Positions 1-6,465 of a DNA stretch of 11,579 bases are shown here, one piece after another. A program made the translations under genes and the position numbers. The stretch lies in assembly GCA_019100305.1 (NCBI GenBank), contig JAHRHW010000105.1, positions 1-11,579 of the forward strand, read 5' to 3'. A model generated the notes under the pieces. The model ran no database searches. It was not told the origin of the DNA and saw nothing but the letters and a program-made list of their open reading frames with translations. The first letter of the stretch is position 1. Every line of letters starts with the position of its first letter. The DNA is from Candidatus Thiodiazotropha taylori. Its GTDB lineage: Bacteria > Pseudomonadota > Gammaproteobacteria > Chromatiales > Chromatiaceae.

Positions 1-56
1 CCAGGGCTGATTCAATCTACAGTAGGGCCTGTTAACACTGGCTATCCGGGACAAGC
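1..56. other. Upstream region of murA with one copy of a 15-bp repeat
   Basis: No coding sequence can be assigned in these first bases. Positions 25-39 read GGGCCTGTTAACACT, and the exact reverse complement occurs at 6439-6453 just before priA. A GGGCTGATT string at 4-12 also recurs near the other copy (6425-6433). No strong Shine-Dalgarno sequence precedes murA; CCGGGAC at 47-53 is the best purine-rich candidate. Confidence 0.4.
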
Positions 57-1316
57 ATGGATAAATTGATCATTCGCGGGGGCACACCCCTATCGGGGGA
101 GGTACGGATTGCTGGCGCGAAAAACGCAGCACTGCCGATTCTGGCCGCCACCCTGCTGTCCGAATCCTCGATGCGGGTCGGCAATGTACCGCACCTGCAG
201 GACATCACCACCACCATGGAACTGCTCGGCGGCATGGGCGTCAGCCTGATGGTGGACGAAAAGATGGGCATCGAGGTGGATGCCAATACGATTAGAGAGT
301 TCAACGCACCCTACGAGCTGGTTAAAACCATGCGTGCATCAATCCTGGTACTGGGCCCGATGCTATCCCGCTTCGGCCAGGCCGATGTCTCACTGCCCGG
401 TGGCTGTGCGATCGGGTCCCGCCCGGTGAATCTGCACATCGACGGCCTGCGGGCGATGGGAGCCGACATCGATGTGGAGAACGGCTACATACGATCCCGC
501 TGCAAACGACTGCACGGAGCCCGTATCGTGATGGATATGGTGACCGTGACCGGTACGGAGAATCTGATGATGGCCGCCGCCCTGGCGAAAGGCACCAGCC
601 TGATCGAGAATGCCGCACGGGAACCGGAAGTGGTCGATCTGGCCGAGTGTCTCAATCTGATGGGTGCCAAGATCAGCGGCGCCGGCTCGCCGATCATCAC
701 CATCGAGGGTGTCGATAGTCTGCAGGGTACCGAATACAACGTACTGCCAGACCGGATCGAAACCGGCACCTTCCTGGTCGCCGCCGCCATCTCCAGAGGC
801 AACATCAAAGTACGCGACACCCGCCCCGAACTGGTGGACTCAGTACTGCAGAAACTGCGCGAGGCGGGCGCGGTGATTGAGACCGGCGAAGATTGGATCA
901 GCCTCGACATGCAAGGCAACCGCCCAAAGGCTGTGGATGTCTATACCGCCCCCTACCCGGCCTTCCCTACCGATATGCAGGCCCAGTTCACGGCGTTGAA
1001 TTCAGTGGCGGAAGGGGTCGGCATTGTCACCGAAACCATCTTTGAAAACCGCTTCATGCACGTTCATGAACTGCAGCGCATGGGAGCCCAGATCAAACTC
1101 GAAGGCAATACGGCGATCTGCACCGGCTCGGAAAATCTAACCGGCGCCCCGGTTATGGCCACCGACCTTCGCGCCTCCGCCAGCCTGGTACTGGCCGGAC
1201 TGATCGCTGAAGGTGAGACTCTGGTCGACCGGATCTACCATATCGACCGGGGATACCAGAACATCGAAGAGAAACTGGCCGGTCTGGGGGGCGAGATACG
1301 GCGGATCCCCAGTTAA
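57..1316 (+). CDS. murA: UDP-N-acetylglucosamine 1-carboxyvinyltransferase (MurA)
   Basis: MurA transfers enolpyruvate from phosphoenolpyruvate to UDP-N-acetylglucosamine, the first committed step of peptidoglycan precursor synthesis in the cytoplasm. The 419-residue length is that of the family. Visible hallmarks are the N-terminal AGAKNAALPILAA segment with the substrate-contacting Lys22, and the LPGGCAIGSRPVNLH loop with the catalytic Cys117, the residue that fosfomycin alkylates in this family. The FPTDMQAQFTALN segment carries Asp307, equivalent to Asp305 of the E. coli enzyme. A C-terminal DLRASASLVLAG motif and HIDRGY complete the second domain. The ATG at 57 gives an N-terminus collinear with known MurA proteins. 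It lies directly upstream of hisG, an order common in beta- and gammaproteobacteria. The 109-bp gap to hisG means the two may or may not be cotranscribed. Identity is very secure. Confidence 0.98.
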   Translation: MDKLIIRGGTPLSGEVRIAGAKNAALPILAATLLSESSMRVGNVPHLQDITTTMELLGGMGVSLMVDEKMGIEVDANTIREFNAPYELVKTMRASILVLGPMLSRFGQADVSLPGGCAIGSRPVNLHIDGLRAMGADIDVENGYIRSRCKRLHGARIVMDMVTVTGTENLMMAAALAKGTSLIENAAREPEVVDLAECLNLMGAKISGAGSPIITIEGVDSLQGTEYNVLPDRIETGTFLVAAAISRGNIKVRDTRPELVDSVLQKLREAGAVIETGEDWISLDMQGNRPKAVDVYTAPYPAFPTDMQAQFTALNSVAEGVGIVTETIFENRFMHVHELQRMGAQIKLEGNTAICTGSENLTGAPVMATDLRASASLVLAGLIAEGETLVDRIYHIDRGYQNIEEKLAGLGGEIRRIPS

Positions 1317-1392
1317 TGCTCAGGAAAACCGGGTAACAGTGGAATAATCGCCCTTTCCCGGATTCCATACGCTTCGTCATTTGTTATCCTTG

Positions 1393-1406
1393 CAGCTTCC
1401 AAGCTG
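1393..1406 (+). other. Small hairpin in the hisG leader
   Basis: CAGCTT and AAGCTG form a perfect 6-bp inverted repeat with almost no loop, 20 bp before the hisG start. It lies in the 109-bp murA-hisG gap. That gap has no convincing promoter: TATCCT at 1385-1390 is a possible -10, but no good -35 stands 16-18 bp upstream. No T-tract follows, so it is not an intrinsic terminator. A role in hisG translation is only a possibility. Confidence 0.25.
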
Positions 1407-1425
1407 TGCTAACCCTGAACTAATC

Positions 1426-2064
1426 ATGAAATTTGACGCACCCATAACCATTGCCCTGTCGAAAGGCCGCATCTTCAACCAGAGTCTGCCGCTGCTGGCT
1501 CATGCCGGGATTGAGCCGGCCGACGACCCGGAGAAGAGCCGCAAGCTGATTCTCGATACCAATCATGAGCAGGTCAAACTGGTGATCATTCGCGCCACCG
1601 ACGTACCCACCTATGTGGAGTATGGCGCAGCGGATCTCGGTATCGCCGGTAAGGATGTGCTGCTCGAGCATGGGGGTGAGGGACTCTACGAACCTCTTGA
1701 TCTTAATATCGCCCGTTGCCGAATGATGACCGCCGGTTACCCTGATACGGTGGAGCAGAAAGGACGCCTGCGGGTGGCCACCAAGTATGTCAAAAGCGCG
1801 CAACGCTATTTTGCCGCCAAGGGTGAGCAGGTCGAGATCATTAAGCTCTATGGCTCCATGGAGCTGGCGCCCATCGTCGGTCTGGCGGATATCATTGTCG
1901 ATCTGGTTGAGAGTGGTAATACACTGAAAGCGAATGGACTGGTACCACTTGAGCATATCGCCGATATCAGCTCCAGACTGGTGGTCAACAAAGCCTCGTG
2001 GAAGATGAAGCACGGCCTGATCATGCAGCTGATCGAAGCGTTCCGCGAAGCGGTTAAGAAGTAG
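1426..2064 (+). CDS. hisG: ATP phosphoribosyltransferase, short-form catalytic subunit (HisG)
   Basis: HisG condenses ATP with PRPP to form N1-(5-phosphoribosyl)-ATP, the first and normally feedback-controlled step of histidine synthesis. The protein has 212 residues, which is the short HisG(S) class. It lacks the C-terminal histidine-binding regulatory domain of the roughly 300-residue E. coli type. Short HisG proteins act in a complex with HisZ, a histidyl-tRNA synthetase-like regulatory subunit, so a hisZ gene is expected elsewhere in the genome. Visible motifs are the N-terminal ITIALSKGRIF, the GAADLGIAGKD segment (about 67-77) and the PRPP-binding loop around DIIVDLVESGNTL (155-167). 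I chose the ATG at 1426 because it gives the normal HisG N-terminus; an in-frame TTG at 1381 would add 15 atypical residues. The Shine-Dalgarno sequence is poor, which may mean low or regulated translation. Confidence 0.96.
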   Translation: MKFDAPITIALSKGRIFNQSLPLLAHAGIEPADDPEKSRKLILDTNHEQVKLVIIRATDVPTYVEYGAADLGIAGKDVLLEHGGEGLYEPLDLNIARCRMMTAGYPDTVEQKGRLRVATKYVKSAQRYFAAKGEQVEIIKLYGSMELAPIVGLADIIVDLVESGNTLKANGLVPLEHIADISSRLVVNKASWKMKHGLIMQLIEAFREAVKK

Positions 2065-2108
2065 CCCCAGCCAATCCGCTATTATTGACGGGCAGATTCA
2101 CTGAAACT

Positions 2109-2129
2109 CCGGTCTCCCGATGGAGACGG
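2109..2129 (+). other. Hairpin in the hisG-hisD intergenic gap
   Basis: GTCTCC (2112-2117) pairs perfectly with GGAGAC (2122-2127) around a CGAT loop. CC at 2109-2110 can extend the stem with GG at 2128-2129 if G2111 bulges. The hairpin sits 24 bp before hisD inside an 89-bp gap, with no T-tract after it. It is therefore more likely an RNA-processing or stability element than a terminator, if it has a function at all. Confidence 0.35.
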
Positions 2130-2153
2130 ACAATCCATTTAGAGAACTTGAAG

Positions 2154-3464
2154 ATGAGCGACATACGCAAACTGTCGACCAGCAATAACGACTTCCAGCA
2201 GCAGCTCGACGCCCTGCTCGCCTGGGAATCGGTCTCCGACACCGGTGTTAACGATACGGTCAACCAGATCATTCAGGATATTCGCCAGCGTGGTAATGAG
2301 GCGCTTCTGGAGTTCACTCATCGCTTCGATCGCTGGCAGGCCAACAGTGCTGATGATCTGCAGATTCCGCTGAGTCGACTGCAACAGGCCTGGGAGGCGA
2401 TTCCCGAACAGCAGCAGCAGGCGCTGCAGGTCTCGGCCGATCGGATTCGTGCCTATGCGCAACGGCAGCGGATGGACTCCTGGTCCTATACCGAGGCGGA
2501 CGGTACGCTGTTGGGTCAACAGGTGACCCCGTTGGACCGGGTTGGACTGTATGTACCTGGCGGCAAGGCAGCCTACCCGTCATCAGTACTGATGAACGCG
2601 ATCCCTGCCAAAGTTGCCGGGGTCGATGAGCTGATCATGGTGGTCCCCACCCCGGACGGCGAACTCAACGAACTGGTATTGGCAGCCGCTCACGTCTCCT
2701 CAGTCGACAAAGTATTTGCCGTGGGTGGCGCACAGGCTGTGGCGGCATTGGCTTACGGTACGGAAACTGTACCACCGGTGGATAAAATCGTCGGGCCGGG
2801 AAATATCTATGTAGCGACCGCCAAGCGGGCCGTATTCGGTCAGGTCGGTATCGACATGGTGGCCGGCCCCTCTGAAATTCTCATCGTCTGCGATGGCCAG
2901 ACCGACCCGGACTGGATCGCCATGGACCTCTTCTCCCAGGCGGAACATGACGAAGATGCCCAATCGATCCTGCTCTGTCCCGATGCCGACTACCTGCAAC
3001 AGGTGGAGGCGAGCATCGACCGACTGCTGCCGACCATGGAGCGCCAGGAGATCATCGCCACGGCTCTGCGTGTGCGCGGCGCGCTGATCCAGGTCAAGGA
3101 TATGGATGAAGCGGTAAGCGTGGCCAACCACATCGCCCCTGAGCATCTGGAGCTCTCGGTAGGCAACCCGCAGGAGATGGCCAAAAGCATCCGTCACGCC
3201 GGCGCGATCTTTATGGGTCGACACACCGCTGAAGCCATGGGTGACTACTGTGCCGGGCCCAACCATGTGCTGCCCACATCCCGCACAGCGCGATTCTCCT
3301 CGCCTTTGGGGGTCTACGATTTCCAGAAACGCTCCAGCCTGATCATGGCCTCCCCGGATGGGGCGGACACGCTGGCAAAAACCTCCTCGGTGATGGCTCG
3401 TGGCGAGGGACTGACTGCCCATGCCCGCTCAGCCGAGTACCGCTTCAAGGCTGACAAGGAATAA
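2154..3464 (+). CDS. hisD: Histidinol dehydrogenase (HisD)
   Basis: HisD catalyses the last two steps of histidine synthesis, the NAD-dependent four-electron oxidation of L-histidinol to L-histidine through histidinal. The 436 residues match the family length (E. coli 434). The zinc ligands can be placed at Gln262 and His265 in FSQAEHDEDAQ, Asp364 in GDYCAGPNHVLPT and His423 in TAHARSAEYR. The catalytic Glu330-His331 pair is in HIAPEHLELSV. The GPGNIYVATAKR segment (214-225) and GIDMVAGPSE (232-241) are also typical. The ATG at 2154 is preferred because it gives MSDIRKLST, the usual N-terminus, with the purine-rich GAGAACTTGAAG just before it. The open frame upstream to 2085 is not family-like. 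Its stop is 5 bp before hisC, so the two are surely cotranscribed. Confidence 0.98.
   Translation: MSDIRKLSTSNNDFQQQLDALLAWESVSDTGVNDTVNQIIQDIRQRGNEALLEFTHRFDRWQANSADDLQIPLSRLQQAWEAIPEQQQQALQVSADRIRAYAQRQRMDSWSYTEADGTLLGQQVTPLDRVGLYVPGGKAAYPSSVLMNAIPAKVAGVDELIMVVPTPDGELNELVLAAAHVSSVDKVFAVGGAQAVAALAYGTETVPPVDKIVGPGNIYVATAKRAVFGQVGIDMVAGPSEILIVCDGQTDPDWIAMDLFSQAEHDEDAQSILLCPDADYLQQVEASIDRLLPTMERQEIIATALRVRGALIQVKDMDEAVSVANHIAPEHLELSVGNPQEMAKSIRHAGAIFMGRHTAEAMGDYCAGPNHVLPTSRTARFSSPLGVYDFQKRSSLIMASPDGADTLAKTSSVMARGEGLTAHARSAEYRFKADKE
3456..3460 (+). promoter_or_regulatory. Ribosome binding site of hisC inside the end of hisD
   Basis: AAGGA lies in the last codons of hisD, 9 bp before the hisC ATG. 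This overlap suggests translational coupling of the two genes. Confidence 0.6.
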
Positions 3465-3469
3465 TCAGC

Positions 3470-4525
3470 ATGAACCCCTACTGGAGCCCGGGCATCGATA
3501 AGCTCTCCCCCTATGTTCCGGGGGAGCAGCCAAAGCTTGCGCGTCTGGTAAAACTGAACACCAATGAGAATCCCTACGGCCCCTCCCCCAAAGTAATCGA
3601 TGCGATCCGTGCAGAGGCTGGGGAGAGCCTGCGGCGCTACCCCCAGGCGGACTCTGCTGAACTGCGAGCGGTGGTGGCGGACTATTATGCTCTGCAACCC
3701 GACCAGGTATTTGTCGGCAACGGCTCCGATGAGGTGCTTGCCCACACCTTCTTCGCCCTGTTCCAGCAGCCTAAGCCACTGCTGTTTCCCGACATCAGCT
3801 ACAGCTTCTATCCGGTCTACTGCGGACTCTACAACATCGATTACCGCACCATCCCGCTGAGGGATGATCTCTCCATCGACCTGGATGATTATCAACAGGA
3901 CAACGGCGGCATCATCTTCCCCAACCCAAATGCCCCTACCGGGCGGTTATTGCCGTTATCAGACATTGAACAACTGCTGGAGAGTAATCGGGACTCTGCC
4001 GTGGTAGTGGATGAGGCCTACATCGATTTCGGCGGCGAGAGCGCTGCCTCGCTGATCAACCACTATCCGAATCTGCTGGTGGTGCAGACTCTATCCAAAT
4101 CCCGCTCTCTGGCCGGCCTGAGGATTGGCCTGGCGATGGGGGATGTGGGTCTGATCGAAGCGCTGATCCGAGTCAAAGACAGCTTCAACTCCTATCCGAT
4201 GGATCGTATCGGCGCCAAAGCGGCGATCGCCTCATTCAAGGATGAGGACTATTTTCAGCAGATCCGCCAACAGATCATCAGCGCCCGGGAAACCCTGACC
4301 GATGCACTGACGAAGCTGGGTTTCCAGGTAGTGCCGTCCGCCGCCAACTTTGTCTTTGCCTGTCACCCTGGACATCAGGCGGAGATCATTTCAGCCAAAT
4401 TACGGGAACAGGGCGTCATTGTTCGCCACTTCAAACAACCCCGAATCAAAGAGTACTTGCGTATTACCGTTGGCACAGCGGAAGAGAACCAAAGACTGCT
4501 CGAAGCGTTACAGCAGATCGTCTGA
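3470..4525 (+). CDS. hisC: Histidinol-phosphate aminotransferase (HisC)
   Basis: HisC is a PLP-dependent class I/II aminotransferase that converts imidazole acetol phosphate and glutamate into histidinol phosphate and 2-oxoglutarate. The 351 residues are typical. Landmarks in order are KLNTNENPYGPSP (28-40), GNGSDEVL (83-90, cofactor phosphate region), NPNAPTG (152-158, with the Asn that contacts PLP), DEAYIDF (181-187, with the Asp that pairs with the pyridine nitrogen) and TLSKSRSLAGLRIG, whose Lys210 forms the Schiff base. The start at 3470 has AAGGA 9 bp upstream. It is the last his gene here; in many relatives hisB follows, but here the next ORF is convergent and only 30 bp away. An imperfect hairpin at 4531-4549 lies in that gap but has no T-tract. 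Some HisC paralogues act on aromatic amino acids; the his context favours the histidine role. Confidence 0.97.
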   Translation: MNPYWSPGIDKLSPYVPGEQPKLARLVKLNTNENPYGPSPKVIDAIRAEAGESLRRYPQADSAELRAVVADYYALQPDQVFVGNGSDEVLAHTFFALFQQPKPLLFPDISYSFYPVYCGLYNIDYRTIPLRDDLSIDLDDYQQDNGGIIFPNPNAPTGRLLPLSDIEQLLESNRDSAVVVDEAYIDFGGESAASLINHYPNLLVVQTLSKSRSLAGLRIGLAMGDVGLIEALIRVKDSFNSYPMDRIGAKAAIASFKDEDYFQQIRQQIISARETLTDALTKLGFQVVPSAANFVFACHPGHQAEIISAKLREQGVIVRHFKQPRIKEYLRITVGTAEENQRLLEALQQIV

Positions 4526-4555
4526 GCTTGTTGGCCAGCAGTTGGTCAAATCCGG

Positions 4556-4945
4556 TTATGAGTTCACAGCCGACTCATAGGCACTGTTAACCAACATACC
4601 CAGACTGTCCGAGTCATAGGGTAAAGAATACCAGCCATATTCTGTCGGATCGCTTTCAAACCATCGGGCCATCGGCAAACCCAACTCAGTGCTTTTTGAG
4701 AGTCTTAAACCTACACTCCTCATTCCTGAGGCATACGCAAAAACGATCCCATTCACATACCAAAGCCTATAGGCAAAGTTCTGACTGTCAGGAGAATATG
4801 ACTTCACACCTTCAAGCTTGGAAAGGCACTTTTCAATCGGAGCAACGATGTCCGCATGACAGCTCTGACCATCAAGATGAGTCAAAATCTGCCGATTCAT
4901 CGGATTATCCAATTCTGATGGTATCGGTCTTGGCATGCTGCCCAT
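4556..4945 (-). CDS. Hypothetical protein of unknown function, start uncertain
   Basis: I do not recognise this protein. The ATG at 4945 gives 129 residues; a GTG at 4948 and an ATG at 4936 are alternatives. None has a Shine-Dalgarno sequence. The frame stays open upstream for 14 codons to a TAA at 4988-4990 without any ATG, so the true 5' end may be lost. The residue pattern looks like a folded soluble protein: a charged N-terminal third with two cysteines, then an aromatic-rich core (FAYRLWYVNGIVFAYASGMR, LGLPMARWFESDP, YGWYSLPYDSD) and a C-terminal helix-like LVNSAYESA. There is no signal peptide or membrane segment. It is convergent with hisC and in the same direction as the kinase upstream of it, separated by 80 bp. 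It appears lower in GC than hisC, which would fit acquisition. That it is a real coding frame is likely but not certain. Confidence 0.55.
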   Translation of the reverse strand: MGSMPRPIPSELDNPMNRQILTHLDGQSCHADIVAPIEKCLSKLEGVKSYSPDSQNFAYRLWYVNGIVFAYASGMRSVGLRLSKSTELGLPMARWFESDPTEYGWYSLPYDSDSLGMLVNSAYESAVNS

Positions 4946-5026
4946 CACTACCGGTTGAAACTCACAACAGTAGAAATCACTTTTTTGTTAGAGTTCATTT
5001 GCGGACTAACGCTTCCTTGATTCAAT

Positions 5027-5905
5027 TCAAACCTCAGCCAGTAACCGATCGATCATCCCCTCCGCCTGACTGAGGTATCCGCCACCGAACAGGTTCAGGT
5101 GGTTGAGAATGTGGTAGAGGTTGTACAACACCTTGCGGGTTGAGTAACCCGGTGACAGGGCCCAACTCTCCCGGTAGGCGTCGTAGAAGCGGTTGCCGAA
5201 GCCGCCAAACAGTTCGGTCATCGCCAGGTCCGCCTCCCGATCACCAAAGTAGACCGCCGGATCGTAGATCACCGGCTGCCCCGTCCGGTCATAGGCCAGA
5301 TTGCCACCCCACAGATCACCGTGCAGGATTGAGGCGGTAGGCTGGTGGTCCAGCAGCAGATGAAAGTGATCGAGCAACCGTTCACCCCGCCGCTGCAGAC
5401 TTCCCCGGTAACCGTTCTCCCCTGCCAAATGCAACTGGAACCCAAGACGCTGCTCACGCCAGAACTCGATCCAGTCACCCTCTCTTTGATTCGGCTGGTG
5501 GGTTGAACCGATGGTATTGTCCCGATGCCAGCCGAAATAGGGCTGCTCCACCTGATGCATGGCGGCCAGCAAGCGGCCAGCAATCTCCGCACCATCCCGA
5601 CTGCCGTGTCCCATCTCCAGAAACTCCATCACCAGATAGGATTGCTCGCCACTCACACCACTGCAAACCGGCTTGGGTACTCGAATGGTATGGGTATCGG
5701 CCAAGGCCTGGAGTCCCTCAGACTCCGCTTCGAACATATCCAGCAAGACGCTTCGGTTGAGCTTGACGAAGTAGCTCCGTTCACCGTCGGTCAAGCGCAC
5801 TCCGGTATTGATGCATCCTCCACCGATCATTTTAGGCTCTAACGGATTGAATGGCGCGTCAGTTGAGTGAGCAATATGCTGCGCGATAATCTGCCAATCA
5901 TTCAT
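5027..5905 (-). CDS. Fructosamine/ketosamine-3-kinase family protein
   Basis: This family (human FN3K, E. coli YniA) phosphorylates sugars attached to amines on glycated proteins. The adduct then becomes unstable and is released, so the proteins act in deglycation repair in the cytoplasm. The 292 residues fit the family. Visible motifs are GGCINTG (29-35, nucleotide loop), YFVKLN with the ATP-binding Lys48, the catalytic loop ILHGDLWGGN with Asp197, and the family signature IYDPAVYFGDREADLAM (213-229) with the magnesium-binding Asp215. The C-terminal YHILNHLNLFGGGYL is also typical. The start at 5905 is chosen because AAAGGGGG (5913-5920) stands 7 bp upstream; an in-frame start at 5947 would add 14 unusual residues and has no such site. 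The gene is divergent from priA. The exact substrate in bacteria is not known. Confidence 0.93.
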   Translation of the reverse strand: MNDWQIIAQHIAHSTDAPFNPLEPKMIGGGCINTGVRLTDGERSYFVKLNRSVLLDMFEAESEGLQALADTHTIRVPKPVCSGVSGEQSYLVMEFLEMGHGSRDGAEIAGRLLAAMHQVEQPYFGWHRDNTIGSTHQPNQREGDWIEFWREQRLGFQLHLAGENGYRGSLQRRGERLLDHFHLLLDHQPTASILHGDLWGGNLAYDRTGQPVIYDPAVYFGDREADLAMTELFGGFGNRFYDAYRESWALSPGYSTRKVLYNLYHILNHLNLFGGGYLSQAEGMIDRLLAEV

Positions 5906-5912
5906 GCCAAAT

Positions 5913-5920
5913 CCCCCTTT
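5913..5920 (-). promoter_or_regulatory. Ribosome binding site of the fructosamine kinase
   Basis: On the minus strand this reads AAAGGGGG, 7 bp before the ATG at 5905. It decides between that start and the longer frame beginning at 5947. Confidence 0.75.
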
Positions 5921-5965
5921 CCTGCGGATCAAACCCCGCCCGTTCACGCTTCTGGCAGTCAGTGC

Positions 5966-5974
5966 TTATTCACA
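5966..5974 (+). promoter_or_regulatory. DnaA-box match, left of the AT-rich stretch
   Basis: TTATTCACA matches the DnaA-box consensus TTATNCACA exactly. It is 60 bp upstream of the kinase start and about 180 bp from the box cluster at 6146-6180, with the AT-rich stretch between them. Confidence 0.5.
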
Positions 5975-6010
5975 ATGTGCTAATGTTGCATCACAACATA
6001 CAAGGCTTTG

Positions 6011-6110
6011 CGAATTTTATTACTATTAGAAGTGATTAATATACTATAACTACTTGTTAATTATAGTATTAGTCAAACTGTTAAAAAAATAGTCAAATTA
6101 ACAGTAATCC
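6011..6110. other. AT-rich stretch with two inverted repeats and a direct repeat
   Basis: This is the most AT-rich 100 bp of the window. It contains a perfect 9-bp inverted repeat, ATACTATAA (6041-6049) and TTATAGTAT (6061-6069), and a perfect 8-bp one, ACTGTTAA (6077-6084) and TTAACAGT (6098-6105). TAGTCAAA is repeated directly at 6070-6077 and 6090-6097, exactly 20 bp or about two helical turns apart. Promoter-like hexamers exist (TATACT at 6040-6045 on plus, TATAAT at 6065-6060 on minus) but without convincing -35 partners. It could be a divergent promoter region, a DNA-unwinding element next to the DnaA boxes, or a regulator-binding region. Confidence 0.5.
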
Positions 6111-6145
6111 AACAAACACAAGGCCTTGGGCTCTCTATTCCATAA

Positions 6146-6180
6146 ATGTCCACAAAGTTATCCACAGCACTTGTGGAAAA
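6146..6180. promoter_or_regulatory. Cluster of DnaA-box matches
   Basis: TTATCCACA at 6158-6166 is a perfect high-affinity type DnaA box. The minus strand at 6172-6180 reads TTTTCCACA, which fits the relaxed consensus TTWTNCACA. ATGTCCACA at 6146-6154 is a weaker match, two bases off. Three boxes within 35 bp, and a fourth at 5966-5974, are more than expected by chance in one intergenic region. No GATC sites lie among them. Confidence 0.55.
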
Positions 6181-6323
6181 AGTCACGCCTTAATACAGTG
6201 CATTTAGCCAACCCAGCCATAACGCCATTTTATATCCCGATAACACAGCTCTTGTGCCGTCTCACATAAACGCGCCATAACACCACAGAGCGCCCTGATG
6301 ATTGCAATTGAACGATGCACAAT

Positions 6324-6339
6324 GCAGAGTGGCCTCTGC
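6324..6339 (+). other. Perfect hairpin in the priA leader
   Basis: GCAGAG and CTCTGC pair perfectly around a TGGC loop. It is the first of three short perfect stem-loops in the 140 bp before priA. No T-tract follows, so it is not a terminator. Confidence 0.4.
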
Positions 6340-6390
6340 TATGGCAAACCGAAACAGCGACACTGATGTAGAATAACCACACATCGCTCA

Positions 6391-6430
6391 TTCCGCCTTG
6401 GCGGAAAATAGAGCAGCCCCAGAAGGGCTG
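6391..6430 (+). other. Two adjacent hairpins in the priA leader
   Basis: TTCCGCC (6391-6397) and GGCGGAA (6400-6406) form one perfect stem-loop with an effective CTTG loop. CAGCCC (6414-6419) and GGGCTG (6425-6430) form a second with a CAGAA loop, 7 bp further on. Neither is followed by a U-tract on either strand. They may form a structured 5' leader of the priA messenger or be part of a small RNA; the sequence alone does not decide. Confidence 0.4.
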
Positions 6431-6438
6431 ATTGGATT

Positions 6439-6453
6439 AGTGTTAACAGGCCC
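6439..6453 (-). repeat. 15-bp inverted copy of the motif in front of murA
   Basis: Read on the minus strand this is GGGCCTGTTAACACT, identical to plus-strand 25-39. Both copies lie 12-17 bp before a start codon (priA and murA) and both have GGGCTGATT close by. It could be the binding site of a regulator, or the terminal repeat of an old mobile element. Confidence 0.4.
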
Positions 6454-6465
6454 AGAAGTCTCGTG

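Noticed and set aside
4531..4549. Hairpin between hisC and the orphan ORF as intrinsic terminator
   Set aside because: The 7-bp stem contains a G-T pair and no T-tract follows on either strand.
4986..5010. GTTAG...CTAAC repeat as an integron attC site or a terminator
   Set aside because: It is far shorter than attC sites and the core bases do not fit their consensus. As a terminator for the kinase it is followed by an A-tract instead of a T-tract in that direction.
5906..5947. Longer kinase start at 5947
   Set aside because: The added 14 residues are not family-like, and the strong ribosome-binding sequence lies inside them, directly before the ATG at 5905.
25..6453. A composite transposon bounded by the 15-bp inverted repeats
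   Set aside because: The interval carries essential murA and his genes in their usual order, there is no transposase, and the flanks show no target-site duplication.
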